A stretch of DNA of 64,000 nt from Brugia malayi (taxonomy: Eukaryota > Nematoda > Chromadorea > Rhabditida > Onchocercidae): positions 7,803,721 to 7,867,720 of the forward strand of contig NW_025062479.1 of NCBI RefSeq assembly GCF_000002995.4, written 5' to 3'. The notes beneath the pieces were generated by a model that did no database searches, was not told the DNA's origin, and worked only from the letters and a program-made list of their open reading frames with translations. The translations under genes were made by a program, and so were the position numbers. How positions within the stretch are numbered: position 1 is the stretch's first letter; each line of letters opens with the position of its first letter. Of the stretch, positions 23,428 to 35,706 are shown one piece after another.

Positions 23428-26400
23428 TTGTGGAATGTACTTCATTTTCTCTTGATCATCAGTTTTCCTCCTGCTCTGATTTTACGAATCAGTTTGTTAC
23501 TCAGATCATATTATAAAAGAGCAGCCATGAATATTGGAGAATTTATTTCGAATGATCTAGAATTCAATGAAAGATTACCCGAATACGACAAGGCTAATTC
23601 TAATAAAGGTAGTTTTCTTGGTATCAACAGGATTTATGAATTGGATGTAATTCATATAATACTTAAACCATGGAATGAAAAGAAAATACCTAAAAAAACT
23701 ATCTTGCAATTTGTTGCTTCACATTATGACCCTCTAGGGTTTTTAGTCCCCTCAATGATTACACTCAATTTATTTCTTCAACTTTTATTTAGGATACAAA
23801 ACAAGTGGAACCAGCCTTTAAGCTATCAAGAAGAAAAACAGTGGAAATCAATGATACAAAGTTGGCCAAAGAATATAATATGTAATATACCTACCTGTAA
23901 TAAACCCATCAGATTAATTAGAAATACATGTATTTTCAGATGCTTCAAATAAAGCATACACAGCAGCAGTATATGTTCTCGACATCAAAAAATGTGGTAA
24001 AAATTCAACATTTCTCATTTATGCTAAATCACATATTGTCCCAATTAAACAAATTACCATACCTCGGTTGCAATTACTTTCAGTACTAATTGGAGTAAGA
24101 GCTACACAGTTTGCATTGAAGCAACTAGAATTAAAAAATATACCCTGCAACGCTTTGGTCTGATTCTAAATGCGCTCTATTTTGGATCAGAAATTATACG
24201 AGACTACTCCCTCGGTTTGTACAAAATCGAATAGAAGAGATACGAAGGGCACATTTCACCCTTCGATATACCCCAAGTGCGAACAATCCAGTGGAGGTTG
24301 CTACTAGAGGAATTTCACCAAGTAAACTTAAAAACTATCAACCGTGGTGGACAAGACCGCAGTGGCTAGAAAAGGAGAAAAGTAAATGGTCACAATGGGA
24401 ATTCAAATATCAAGAAGACGATGAATCTAATAGAGAATTATGATGACTATTAGAAAGGTAAAGAAAACTTTTAAATTAGTAAAATTTCAATTCATAACTG
24501 AAAATTGGCTCGCATGTTAAAAGCAACAGTGTGGGCACTTCGGTTTATCAAATTTAGCTTCAAAACAGAACTACGTGGTTGGAAAAACTATCCACTCATA
24601 AAATTTACATGAATAAAGACGACTATGAGATAGCAGGAGGAACATTAATTTCACAAGCGCAGTCTGATGGATTAACTGAAGACCAAATTAGAATATGGAA
24701 TTTATACTGTGATGAAACCGATAAATTATGGAAATCAACAAGCCTTCCTTTTAGAGAATGCGGAGTTAACAAATGAAAGTAAAATAATAAAATTTCTAAT
24801 CTATTTACCAAGTCGTAATCATATTACTGAACTTATCATCAAAAAGAAACATGAAGAACCACATCATGCTGGAATTGCTCACACTCTCTGTGAATTAAAA
24901 CCAAATTTTTGGATACCAAAGGGAAGATCAACAGTTAAACGGGTTATCAATGGATGCTTTGCTTGTCGAAGATGAAGAACTAAACCATATAAATTACCAT
25001 CAGTGCCAAATCTGCCGGAAACGGGAGTTAAGAAATCAAAACCTTCTGGACAGGTTGGCCTTGATTATATGGGCCCAATTACTGTCGAAGATAACAATGG
25101 AAAAATAAAAGATGGGTAGCACTTTTTACATGTTTTACCACTAGAGCAATTCATCTCGAGCTTCGTCGATAACTTATCTGCAGAAATCTTGAAAGGAATG
25201 GTCTTGAAAAATATAATCCCGAAAGCACCGTGGAACGAAGGGGTTTATGAGAAAATGATTGGGCTAACCAAGAAAGCTCTCAGAAGAGCTATAGGAAGGA
25301 GATTATTATGGGAAAGAGAATTAATTACATTAATAGCAGAAATAGAATGTATATTTAAATTTTGATGATTACCTATCGATTTTATCTCTCCTAATGATCC
25401 ATTAAATATACCAAATAATAATGATAGTGACCAAGAAGAATTTATACTCCATTATTAAATACTAGAGACAAACTAATTAATTATTGGTCGAATGCTCTCA
25501 AAACTGTAGATGTATTTTGGAAAAATTGGAAAAACGAATATCTTATTCGTTTGAGAGAACGTACCCAAAGGGAACTGGCTTCACCAAGACTAGTTCATAA
25601 GCATATTTTGCGTGTTGGAGAAATAGAACCAGATTTACAACCAGATATGTGGAAATTAGTAAGTACAGGAACACTTAAATTAGTTAGTGATTGAAGTATA
25701 GGAAAGGCAACTGTGAAAACTTCCAGCGGTAAACTTCTCAATAGACCAATTAATTTATTTTATCCCATGGAACTGAATGAAGAAGAAAGTGACGAAGTTC
25801 GAGCAATAAAACCAAGAGATGGAACTGGAGACGGACTAATAGCATCTCGTAGGAGTGGAAAGAAAACAGAAACTACAGCAAACAAATATCCCACAAAGGG
25901 CAAGTTGAGTGATGCTAATGGCCACCATTATTCTTTCAGTATTGCTACAAATTATTTATACTAATAGATGTAATTGGATCGCGGGTATTCCATTTAAACT
26001 CCCACAGAAATAGAATTGTAATGACCAATTTACACAGAACTACACTCACTGAAGTCGCTGTATATACAAGAACTCATGCATGAATACAAGCAATACAGTG
26101 TAGTAACATTACTCGAACGGTATGTACAAAGGCATCAGAATTCATACAAGAAGGAATGAACCAACTCACAGCAAATTGAAAGCTAGTTAGTCTTTTTATT
26201 TGTATTTTTGTTGTAATATCAATTCTAATTGTTGTTAATCTAAAACTAAAGATAATTTGTATACTTTTCAAATGTTTTAAGCGATCACAACAAAAGACGA
26301 GCCCTACTGAAATAGAACTAGTGCTTTGTTTAAAAGATGATCAAGATCAAAATTTATCATTACGACCAAATTCAAATCAAATAGATATCTTTAAACATAT

Positions 26401-26430
26401 TCCTAAGAGCTCCTTTTTCCCTTGAGTAGA
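23428..26430 (+). mobile_element. Decayed BEL/Pao LTR retrotransposon (pol to 3' end)
   Basis: Blocks occur in pol order but in shifting frames. The end of the reverse transcriptase and Pao-specific connection is at 23428-23950 ([20 protein letters not shown]). An RNase H-like part follows at about 23935-24150 ([16 protein letters not shown]). The integrase zinc-binding domain is at 24830-24975 (HH and CFAC as an HHCC pattern), then an integrase core start (VGLDYMGPI, 25054-25080). The C-terminal pol region has APWNEGVYEKMIGLTKKALR (25227-25286), and the DUF5641-like tail is at 25490-25690. Protease, gag and most of the RT are missing on the left. The core integrase between the first Asp and the APW motif is largely deleted. 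Frameshifts, stops and the deletion mean it cannot move on its own. Confidence 0.85.
25960..26425 (+). pseudogene. Possible envelope-like 3' reading frame of the Pao element
   Basis: Downstream of pol, a broken frame encodes a strongly hydrophobic segment of about 20 residues near 26190-26250, followed by a short basic, Cys-containing tail and a polar C-terminus ending near 26424. This layout, single membrane anchor plus cytoplasmic tail after pol, resembles env-like genes found in some BEL/Pao elements. At least two in-frame stops precede the anchor. No specific envelope family is recognised, so it could also be non-env or host sequence. Confidence 0.35.
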
Positions 26431-26860
26431 GAGTGTCGGAAAACCTTTATTACACGCTAAGTGTTTAGAATAATGCTAATGATCCATTACTACGAACCAA
26501 TTCGTTATTCCTTTGTTATACTCCATTCTTTTTGAAACAATGAATTCTTTATGGAAACCTCAAATAGTAAATGTACATCTGTCTTCACTGTAAATGTTAA
26601 TCCTCTAAGCTAAGTCCACTTCCTACATCTTTAAAATCTTCTCTAATCAGTTAATAAAAAAGAAAGGATCAGTGGCAGTCTTCTCTTCCTCCTCTTCAAC
26701 AATACCATTTACTCCCTCGCTGTTTCAATTATTCGGTTGCATATTGTATCGATTCACTTTACAAAGAAAATAAAACATATTTGGGTCGATCTTGTTCGCA
26801 GATAAAAAGCAAAAGGTCAGTTCAAGTTCTACAAACTTAAAGTAAGTCAGGTGAACTTAA
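26427..26860 (+). repeat. Possible 3' LTR of the Pao element
   Basis: The sequence after the last reading frame starts TGTCGGAAAACC, sharing its TGTCG start with the insert in the NUMT, and contains AATAAA-type signals near 26655 and 26768. No matching 5' copy is visible in the window, in keeping with left truncation. The right end is not defined. Confidence 0.3.
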
Positions 26861-26915
26861 CTATTCTAAATCATCTACTCTTTTGACCAAAAAGTTCTTC
26901 AAATTCACGACAAAT

Positions 26916-26971
26916 CCTAAGCTAAATGCTTATTCCGGAAGACTAATTTCGATGAACTATTTTTCGGATAT
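26916..26971 (+). repeat. Dispersed repeat, copy 1
   Basis: A stretch of about 56 bases beginning CCTAAGCTAAATGCTTATTC recurs at 34310-34366 with a few substitutions. Similarity continues weakly to the right (AGGGTCAATAC against GGGATCAGTAA). It codes for nothing evident and could be part of an unrecognised transposon. Confidence 0.75.
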
Positions 26972-29900
26972 ACCTAGGGTCAATACTACAGACATTCAGT
27001 TCAGTAACTTCTAGACAAAGTTCGGGAGTGGTTGAATACAAGGATAAGTTGGTTTCCTCAACCTTATTTTTATTAAATGCGGATTTGGATACATTACCAT
27101 GTGTGCGCTTATTTCGCTACGTTATTTCCCCTTCCTTTGAAACATCTGACTGATAAATGGTACCTAAAGGCGTGCCAATATTTATTAACAAATATGAAAA
27201 TTTTGCTTGAAATAGCGTCTGACTATTTTAACTGTTGCCAATTAAAGACTAGGAGACAGTAGGACAGCCAAGAACCAAGTTTTTGGCACCCATTGGCTAC
27301 AGTAGATTAACCAAAAAATGAATGGATTGCTAAATCGCTGTAATATCAGTAATGCTTTTGATGACTTTTTAACTACATTGTAAACATGCAGTACTCGTTT
27401 ATTCCTCAAACCTTATCTCATTTTATCAACAAGTTAAAAGAACCACAAACAGGATCAATATGCGAGCAACGTGCGGAGAAGCAAGTTGACTAGACGACAA
27501 CTGCTATTTTAACTTTTCTACTGCTTTCACAAAAACAAAGACACTTTCTAGAGCTTACTAAGTCGCGACACGTGACAGATACTTGTCTATCACTGGTTCA
27601 TAAATATTTTCCGTCTCATGTCCTTTTCTTTTTATTCTCATTATATCTCTTAACCTATGTCATGCCACTTTCGCTAATAAATTTTTAGTTTTCTTGGGGA
27701 TAGGATGGCTAATAGGTGTGACGGTTGCGAAATTAAACTAAAGGATAGTGTTTCCAAACGTTGAATCACACTAGAGACATGATGGCATTATTCTCTTTGC
27801 TTCTGATGCCGTGAATTGACTTCCACAGGAGATACGTTCAGTACGCTTCGAGATTAAACGTTGGATAGTGTCAGATTTGTATGTTCAAGAAGGAAAAAAA
27901 CTTTTCGAAACGAAAACTTATTATTCATTTGCTTTGAAATTGTGAATCTCGGTATTACAGAAACTACCTATTCCGTGCTAGTGAATTTTGTGATGCAGTC
28001 CAACACATCATGCTGTCACTACCGCGCCTAAAACTATCCAGTTGGCCATTACTGCACTTACTGACGCCGCTGACGAAAAAGGGAGAGGTTTTTTCTTCGT
28101 TTGTCACTCTTCCCAGTTCTCAGTCTTCCTTGCGACTCACATTTTATTGGTAGCTTCTGCATCACGAATCATAGTTCCAGATCCCTTCCCCCATCCCGCA
28201 CTGCTCGGCTTTAATTTTCAGTGCAGCAGCACTTATTTGCTCTTCATGAGAGCACGCACCTCCCACTAACTCCTCTGCCAGTATTATCACTGTCATCATC
28301 CCAAGCAACAATATCAAAACCATGACCAGTTCCAATCAACATACTAAAGTAAAAGTTTCTGCTTAGTACTTCTTTTCCGTTTATATATTTTCTTTATGTG
28401 GCTTGAAATATTTAGTTAGGCTTGTCCACTTTTGAACTTCTAGTTTCTGAGAGTTTCCGGGTTCGTTTAGATGTTTTAATCCGAACAGTTAAGATGCACT
28501 CCTTATCAGCTTCTCTAATTTTACCATCCTACTAAGTGGTCCTCTATAAATTTTACCTTGGTAGAAGCAAATGTGAGGATGACTATGAATCTGAAATGCT
28601 TCATTCTTTATCTGTTATAGGGAATATTGAACATAAGATAAAAAAAAGGAGAAAGAGAATTCCTGAAATCGATCTTTGCTATTTCAAGCTGATGGGTGAG
28701 TAAATTAGTAAGAGGGCAACCAATGGTGATAGGTGACAGTTGCTTTGTAACAGAGAAGGAGCATAAACAGGTCAGTTTAGCTGCCCTTCTTTGATGTAGA
28801 GTCGTCTTTCATTCCTTTCTCCTTACCTCGTCTGCTTGTTCTTCCTTTCTTTCGCTTCTGTACTGAAGACATCATTTAGTGCTTGACCCTATTCTTTTCG
28901 CTTCTCCTTCCAAATTTTCAATGCTAATATTCGTTAACCAATTACAAGAATTTCCTTAGTCCAAAGTTGAAATATGTGAAGTAAAGGGGACTAATTCCTC
29001 ATACCAAACTAGCAAATTGAATTTGTCGTGGCAGAATCTGATGATAAGCTTTGAAAGTTCCGGAAGATAGTACGTCATTAGCAATGAAGTAATGAATCCT
29101 CTTTGTCCGTTCAAGTTTGGAATGCATAATTTGCATGTAGGTTGGGTAAAAATTTTTAGACTACTGTATTTGTTTCCATGAGTAATTCTGCATCACTTCT
29201 GTGACTTAGTCATTTTGAAATATATGTATATCTGCTCTTTTCAGGACTGTTTCATCATGTTCTTATTCGGATTCACAAGAATGTCAGGAAAGTACTTGGG
29301 AATGTGTGGATTTCCAGAGTTTTCAGAATTATTGAGTGACCCTGCTTGACCCGATTGTTTGATTTTTTCTTCAAGTGTTGTCTTTGTTAAATAGACTTTG
29401 CTACCTTAGATTTCAAAATCTAACTTCCCAAGTCCATGCTAAGGAACAGTTAAAATCCTTACTCTCTACTTTGGAAAATGATTCGATATTTCAATTGCTT
29501 TCTTTGAGAGCTACATGCGTAACATTCTCCGCACAGAAATAGAAAGCTGGTAGCGCAAAATGTTACCGTAAGAAATGGTTAAGATTTTTGAGAGGGTCAG
29601 AATATTGCGAGCAGCTAATTTTGTCAGTAACCAAACCAAAAAACTATAAATCTCTTTTTCATAGCTTTTCAGAAATATAATACTTTTTTTCTGATTTCTG
29701 TCCTTAATTTTCATTTTTTCCCTTTATACAGTTGTTCAGCACGGATCACATTCAGTTGAGCTCAAATTTTAGGTTGCCATACCTGTGAGGCCCATAAAAG
29801 CGATTAGTTTTAAAGTGCACATTTATATATAGAGATATACACATGCAAATGTGTTTAGTAACTGATTATTGCATGATAAATATTACGCTTTGGTCAACAT

Positions 29901-32900
29901 CTAATGTTTCTGCTTCCTTTATCGAAGTGGGAAAAGAATTGTTGGTTAAATCGTACGTTCATCAACTCATTCCCCACTCGACCATTCGTTTTCAACAAAA
30001 TTGTCATTTGAAATTGCCGCATGGAATACACATCACTTCCTTCTGTTTACTGTTTACCCCGACTTCCGCTACTTCTGATTTCCATCATTATTTCGCTCAC
30101 TCTTTTTTCTTTTTGTCCTTTTTTTTCTTGATGCAATATCAGTTCAAAGATTCATGGTAAATCTATTTATTTTTGACTTCTGCAGAAAGCGACTAGGCAA
30201 AGTGATTAGAATTTCAACTTCTGGATTATTTGATCAATTCGGTACTGATTAGCGCTGGAGAGATCAACCTAATACTGCATATCGCAATGTTGAACAAAAG
30301 TAAGTACCTGTATTATTGCGTGTATGATTACTATTTACTGAAATGTACTGCTAATGATATTCGCCAATAATATCGTGGTTGACTTTATTATCTTCCTGGA
30401 AATGATCTGTAGTAATAATTGATTTGATTCTATGACGATTTTCGAGTCATTAAGTTATACCGTTCGTGTGCTCTTGGCGAAATCATAAGATGTAGAAGAA
30501 GCATCCCGGAAGTTCCTCAAACCCCTGTGAGGTAATCGACTCGCGAGGTGTTCAAAACCGCTTTGTCCGAAACATGCTATGTTCCAGTCATCTTTATATC
30601 TTTGCGCCTCTTCTGATATTCGCCTGTACCTACGTCTTTCACTTCTTAAGCGTTTTTTCCGACCAAATCATTGCAACAGCCCTGCTACATTGGAAACATT
30701 GGAAAGGTAGTGAGAGAGAGGGTATTAACAGAGGGAAGAGGTGTATTTAGAGGTGGAAACATGGAAGGGCATGGAGAGGTGTGCATTACGTGTTATATCA
30801 CAAAAGATGGAGCTGTCTGTGATGCTTGGATTGATGAGAAAGGGAAGGATGGGAATAAGAATGTTGAGACGATTGATTTATGGGAGAATAAGAGCGGGAG
30901 GAAGCACTAAAGGATTCATCATCCTGGACGGATGCATGCGTCCTTACAGGACGAGAATTGTTGAAGGAGTAATAGCGGTGTTGTTTGCGAAATGGGTAAT
31001 TGTTCACATGTCCATCACTTGGATTGATAGTTGACTCATTTGTTTCATCTATCCAATTTGTGCTAATGAGCTCATAAGCAAACAGCCAGAGAGAAGAATC
31101 AAGGGTAGCACGCCAGCGATACTGCAAGGGGAAATGTTATGATGATATGTCTGTGTACGCGTATATGTATGAATGTATATATATATATATATATATGTGA
31201 CATTAATTTTCATTAAAATATAGTTGGGGTTGCAGTTCATTTCATTTCACTTATTTTTTTAAATAAAACCGGATAAATTTTTGGAAATTGAAGGAACTGA
31301 ATTACTTGCTGATAGCACAAATTACTTACAATATGTCCATAAATTTCAAAAACTGCATTTATCTTATGTTTCTGCATTCATCACTTTTGATCATCTGGGC
31401 ATTATCGGGATGACTTCGATGTTGTGAATATACTATTTATTATTGTTCGTTCAGATAGTAAGTCGTTGGTGACGTGTGCATTCTGGGCTATTATTTCTGT
31501 TAAATATTTTATTCACAATTACTTTTAGGTATACGAACAAAAAAAAAGTTTCATCGTGCTTAATAGGAAGAAAAAGACGGATATAGCTTCACACTGTACA
31601 AAAGTCCTTCAGTTGAAACGGACATCTGACGTTTAAGCGTTTCAAGTACATGAGAGAACATAAGACTTCAGTAGTTAATTCTAAACCCGTTTTTGACGAA
31701 CATTCTCACCTTTTTTATGTTATCTTGAAAGAGAGCATTAACAATAAGACAATTTTATTATATATCATATTATTTCATGCAGTGTGTGTATTATTTTGGA
31801 CGGACTGCATGGAATAATGTTGGTACGAAAGCAGTACAATAGCTCTTTGCCCAGTTAATGGCTTCCAGAAAGCCTTACTTTGCTGGCAATTAAATTGTTC
31901 CATGTAATCTACTGAATGATTTGGTTTTAGATGGTTAACATTTCGCTTCTGTTTTGTTTTACGTACAGTTTTGATTGGTGTTAAATAGATTCAGCTTGAG
32001 TAATATGGATTTTACATCCAAAAAGAAAGCAGTTGTTGATTGAACTGGAACAAAAAAAAAAAAAAAAAATCGTATGCAATTGTAATAGGTGGTTGATTTG
32101 TTGCAGCTCAACTGCCAGATCGAAAATTGGAGTTGTAACAGTGATTGCTCTTGACAGGACCAGATCCATTGTTGTACATTGGCAGGCACCTTTTACTTAA
32201 GCAATCGATGTTTTGCTATTAGATTTTGATTAGTGCGCTATTTATTAACGAAGAGTGCACCTCACAAATTTGTGGGAAATTTTTTTTAGCAAGAATATAT
32301 TCACGTCATGTATTTTGTCTAATGTAGTTTTAAATTTTATTTTCGGAGAAAGCAAAGATTACATTTATAAGAGCGAGCCATCGTCTCTAGCGTCAGGAAT
32401 CATTTGCTCTGTTTAACAGCGTTCCATACTACGATCGCATAAGAACAATACTTTTTCAGCATATTGTCAACTTTCTGTACCATGCTTTTCATGACATAGC
32501 CAATAAAAATGAGAAAAAGGGAAATTTCAATTAACTGATGAAGTTTGCGATTAAGGCACGGAATAATTGATTATTTTTATATTATTTACAGGTAAAACTC
32601 ATACGTCAGCTGCTATATTTATAATACCTCTTTTGTGTAAAAATGAACTCTTGAAGCCGGCGATATTTTCAAGATGAAGTTGGATATCACTTATAATCAC
32701 GGATTCTAGTAAGTATTCCTTCTTTCATCGCGTCTTTTTGATGAAGCTTCCACCTCTCAACGTGTTTATAAAATCTGTTTATCACTGATTTAGAACGAAA
32801 CACCAATTTTAGTTTGAAAAGAATGATTAAAGATGATGCTGTCTTATATAGTACCTCTCTGAACTTAAAATCCTTTATTGATCTTTGATGCTTTTTATTT

Positions 32901-33499
32901 CTCGCTATAAACATAAGCAGATCTTTTTATTAAATTCGTTCGCACCTAATTTTATATATGCTTTTACAATTTGTTCATTTTTGTTATTACTTTGTAATTA
33001 TTTAAGTATTTTACAGTTTATCGAGAGATTAAAGATAGCCTGGTTTTTACCGATAGTAAAGTTATAAATTGTTGAATAAGACTTGCTTGGGTAATAATGA
33101 CACGCGTTTTCAACGTAGTCGGCAGGCAGGAGATGGAAAAGAAAAGATAAAGTGAAGGGCGGAGAGGAAAAATGGGTGAATAATTTAAGGGATTGGTATG
33201 TTGAATTAGAGGAAAGTGGTGTATTACTGTCTTACTCGCATATATTATTTTAGAATTATTCCTTAAATTCAAATGATTTGATGACAAGAAGCTCAAGGTA
33301 TGATAGTCAAGGGTCGGCAGTAATGATTCTAGAATAGGGAATGCTGGATTCACTGAAAAGAGGAAAGTTGAAATTTGAACTTTGATGATCAGAACTGGCG
33401 TACGTAAAAATAGATGGGTTAAATATAAGAAATGGCGTCCGACATTAGATCCTTTGTAATTTTCCGTAAAAGTGTTGGTTTTCATGTAAAACACATGTT

Positions 33500-33772
33500 T
33501 CTCTGCGTATCAAGCATGCGTGTGTGCGTGTTGTGTTTTCTCTGTGCAGTTTGATTTGTTGTTTACCGCTTTCGCTTCAAAATGTCCACAAAGGCTATGA
33601 GGAAGGAGAGTTTTGAATTAATCAAGGATTGAAAGACCATGGATATTTGTTCATATTCCAGATATAAAATTGATTGGTTTATTATGTGAACATGAGCAAA
33701 AAGAAGTTTGGCTAATTCATGAAGCATTTGATGAAAGATGCTTGATCTTTTCTCTGCGTATCAAGCATGCGT
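33500..33772 (+). repeat. Pair of 22-bp direct repeats 250 bp apart
   Basis: TCTCTGCGTATCAAGCATGC followed by GT occurs at 33500-33521 and exactly again at 33751-33772. The intervening sequence has no coding potential. It may be the trace of an insertion or a local duplication. Confidence 0.7.
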
Positions 33773-34309
33773 ACTTTGGATACCAAAGTAGCTTTCGTCA
33801 AAACTGAGCACATTTAAAAACCTTGCATCATATGTGATATATATGTGTGCAAGAGTTTACTCAGTATCTTGGAGATTTAACATGTCATAAGCCTTCTTCA
33901 TCCTCATGTCTGTTGCCATTCTTGAACTCTTCACTGCAATCACTGATTACCGCAGAGCTTGTTAAGTGATAGCAATTAGAGAGCAAGTGCAAGTGAAGGA
34001 AGCAAATCATAAATGTGGTACTTTCTTGCTGTCGTGTTGTTTGCCGCACTCTGAATTTTTTGATTACCGGATATGACACCTAAATGTTAAAAATTCATAG
34101 AACGACGGCCGATATACATTCGATATGAGAAAAATAAACAAATCAAAGAAGCACGTAATGTTTTAAAAAAGTTGCCAGTTGCGAATTCCTCTTTGCACTC
34201 AGGGAACTACATGGTATTGAAACTGAAGATTGCGAACTTTCCTGAGTGAAGATATTCTGAATAAGCCATAAGATCCGCTGTACACCTTGGATTGAGACGT
34301 TTTATAAAC

Positions 34310-34366
34310 CCTAAGCTGAATGCTTATTCCGGAAAACCAATTTCGATGAACATATTTTTCGGATAT
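34310..34366 (+). repeat. Dispersed repeat, copy 2
   Basis: This is the second copy of the element at 26916-26971, in the same orientation and about 7.4 kb away. It is followed by a T tract at 34381-34393. Confidence 0.75.
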
Positions 34367-34843
34367 CTGGGATCAGTAACTTTTTTTTTTTTTCGAGGAT
34401 TCTCTAATATATGTACATTGTTGTTCAAAGACTGAACTTTTGAATAACTAAGTAACGTCAAATGTTTCGACATAGTTCATTTAGTGGCAGGTGTTATTCA
34501 TTATTTACAATTAGTGATGTTATGCTACAAAAATGAAAGCTTTGTCGGTATTTCTTCAACTTTATTTATTTAGCTCCACTTGTAGTTTTCAAATTACTAT
34601 TTAATAACAGTGCTTTTTCAACAAAAATTTTTGTTAAACAGGCTAAGGCAAAAAGAATATTTGTGATCCACAAAAAAATAGATTTTTTGATTTTCTGATG
34701 TGACATGTTTCTCCCGTAGAATCTGTCTTTTTTGTGTACAAAAATGTAATTTTGCTAGAACAGTTGGGAATTTCAGTTACTAATGTCATTATTTCATATG
34801 GAATAGGGCGAACGGCTTTATCAGGTTAACCTTCTTGCAGTCA

Positions 34844-34845
<2 letters not shown>

Positions 34846-34885
<40 letters not shown>
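34846..34885 (+). repeat. TA dinucleotide microsatellite
   Basis: An uninterrupted alternating TA run of about 40 bases. Likely length-polymorphic between individuals. Confidence 0.95.
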
Positions 34886-34888
<3 letters not shown>

Positions 34889-35706
34889 TTATATCTCTCA
34901 AAAGAATTGAGAGAATTTTATTATACAAGCAGTTTAATCAAATTTCGCAAGCAATTTTTATGGGAGAGACCATAAAATGTGTTACAATTTTATACTAATA
35001 CTAGGAGCGATTGTGAGAATCAGTGAAAGATTTAACGAGAATCTCTTAATTTTGTTTCACATCTGGAATTGACATGATATTTCGGTATGACCGACAGCTG
35101 TTTATTTGACACAGCTCCTCCTTCTTAGACATAATTACACGCGAATCTTTTGATAATTTTGTCCAATAAGCCACTTTGTTTATGTTCTCACCGGTTATCT
35201 GTCATTAGTCTGCGCAACTAACCTTAATTGAGAAGACAAAGAAGTATAATTCTCAGATTGTCTCTAGCTTTGAGAAACATAGTATCCCTCTTGTTCTATG
35301 TATTAGGTGTACCCATTTGTTGTAATTATCGTACCGCATATAGAAAATTTCATTAAAAATTTCGAACAGTAATTTTTATGGGAGATAAAATAAAAAGTAA
35401 GTCTAAAATAGGAGAACAAAATCCTTACAAAGAGTATTCGTCGAATTATTTTTTGAATATGCTTAAAAGCGTTTTATTAAGAGCAATATGTCATTAGGAT
35501 AGAAATTATCACTTTTTTGTTGTCTAGCATTTTCAAACGTTAGTAAAATACGTTGATCAACTCATTACCGAATCAAAGAGAGATATTAAAATGTAGATTT
35601 TCCACAGGAAAGTTTAGTCGAAAGCACAACATTAATAGAAATATTTTCAAAATTTCATTGCCAGGAGACCGTAAAGTTGAAGCCGCTTGCTAAGGACTGC
35701 TCAAAA

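Larger units (their letters stand above)
26861..35706. other. Long intergenic stretch, no confident gene
   Basis: About 8.8 kb with no recognised coding domain. Open frames at 28042-28269, 29843-30160, 30671-31034, 33018-33494 (-) and 33885-34079 (-) look like chance; none has homologous motifs or consistent splicing. Contents noted: two copies of a dispersed repeat, a TA microsatellite at 31175-31197 and another at 34846-34885, a short direct repeat at 33500-33521 and 33751-33772, and an exon-like fragment near 30188-30300 with an internal stop. Confidence 0.45.

Noticed and set aside
30671..31127. Overlapping frames on both strands in a purine-rich stretch
   Set aside because: Gly/Lys/Glu-rich low-complexity translation without domain or splice evidence.
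33018..33494. 158-codon minus-strand open frame
   Set aside because: Composition is Ser/Thr/Leu-rich without motifs; no splice partners; the opposite strand is purine-rich, which alone explains the absence of stops.
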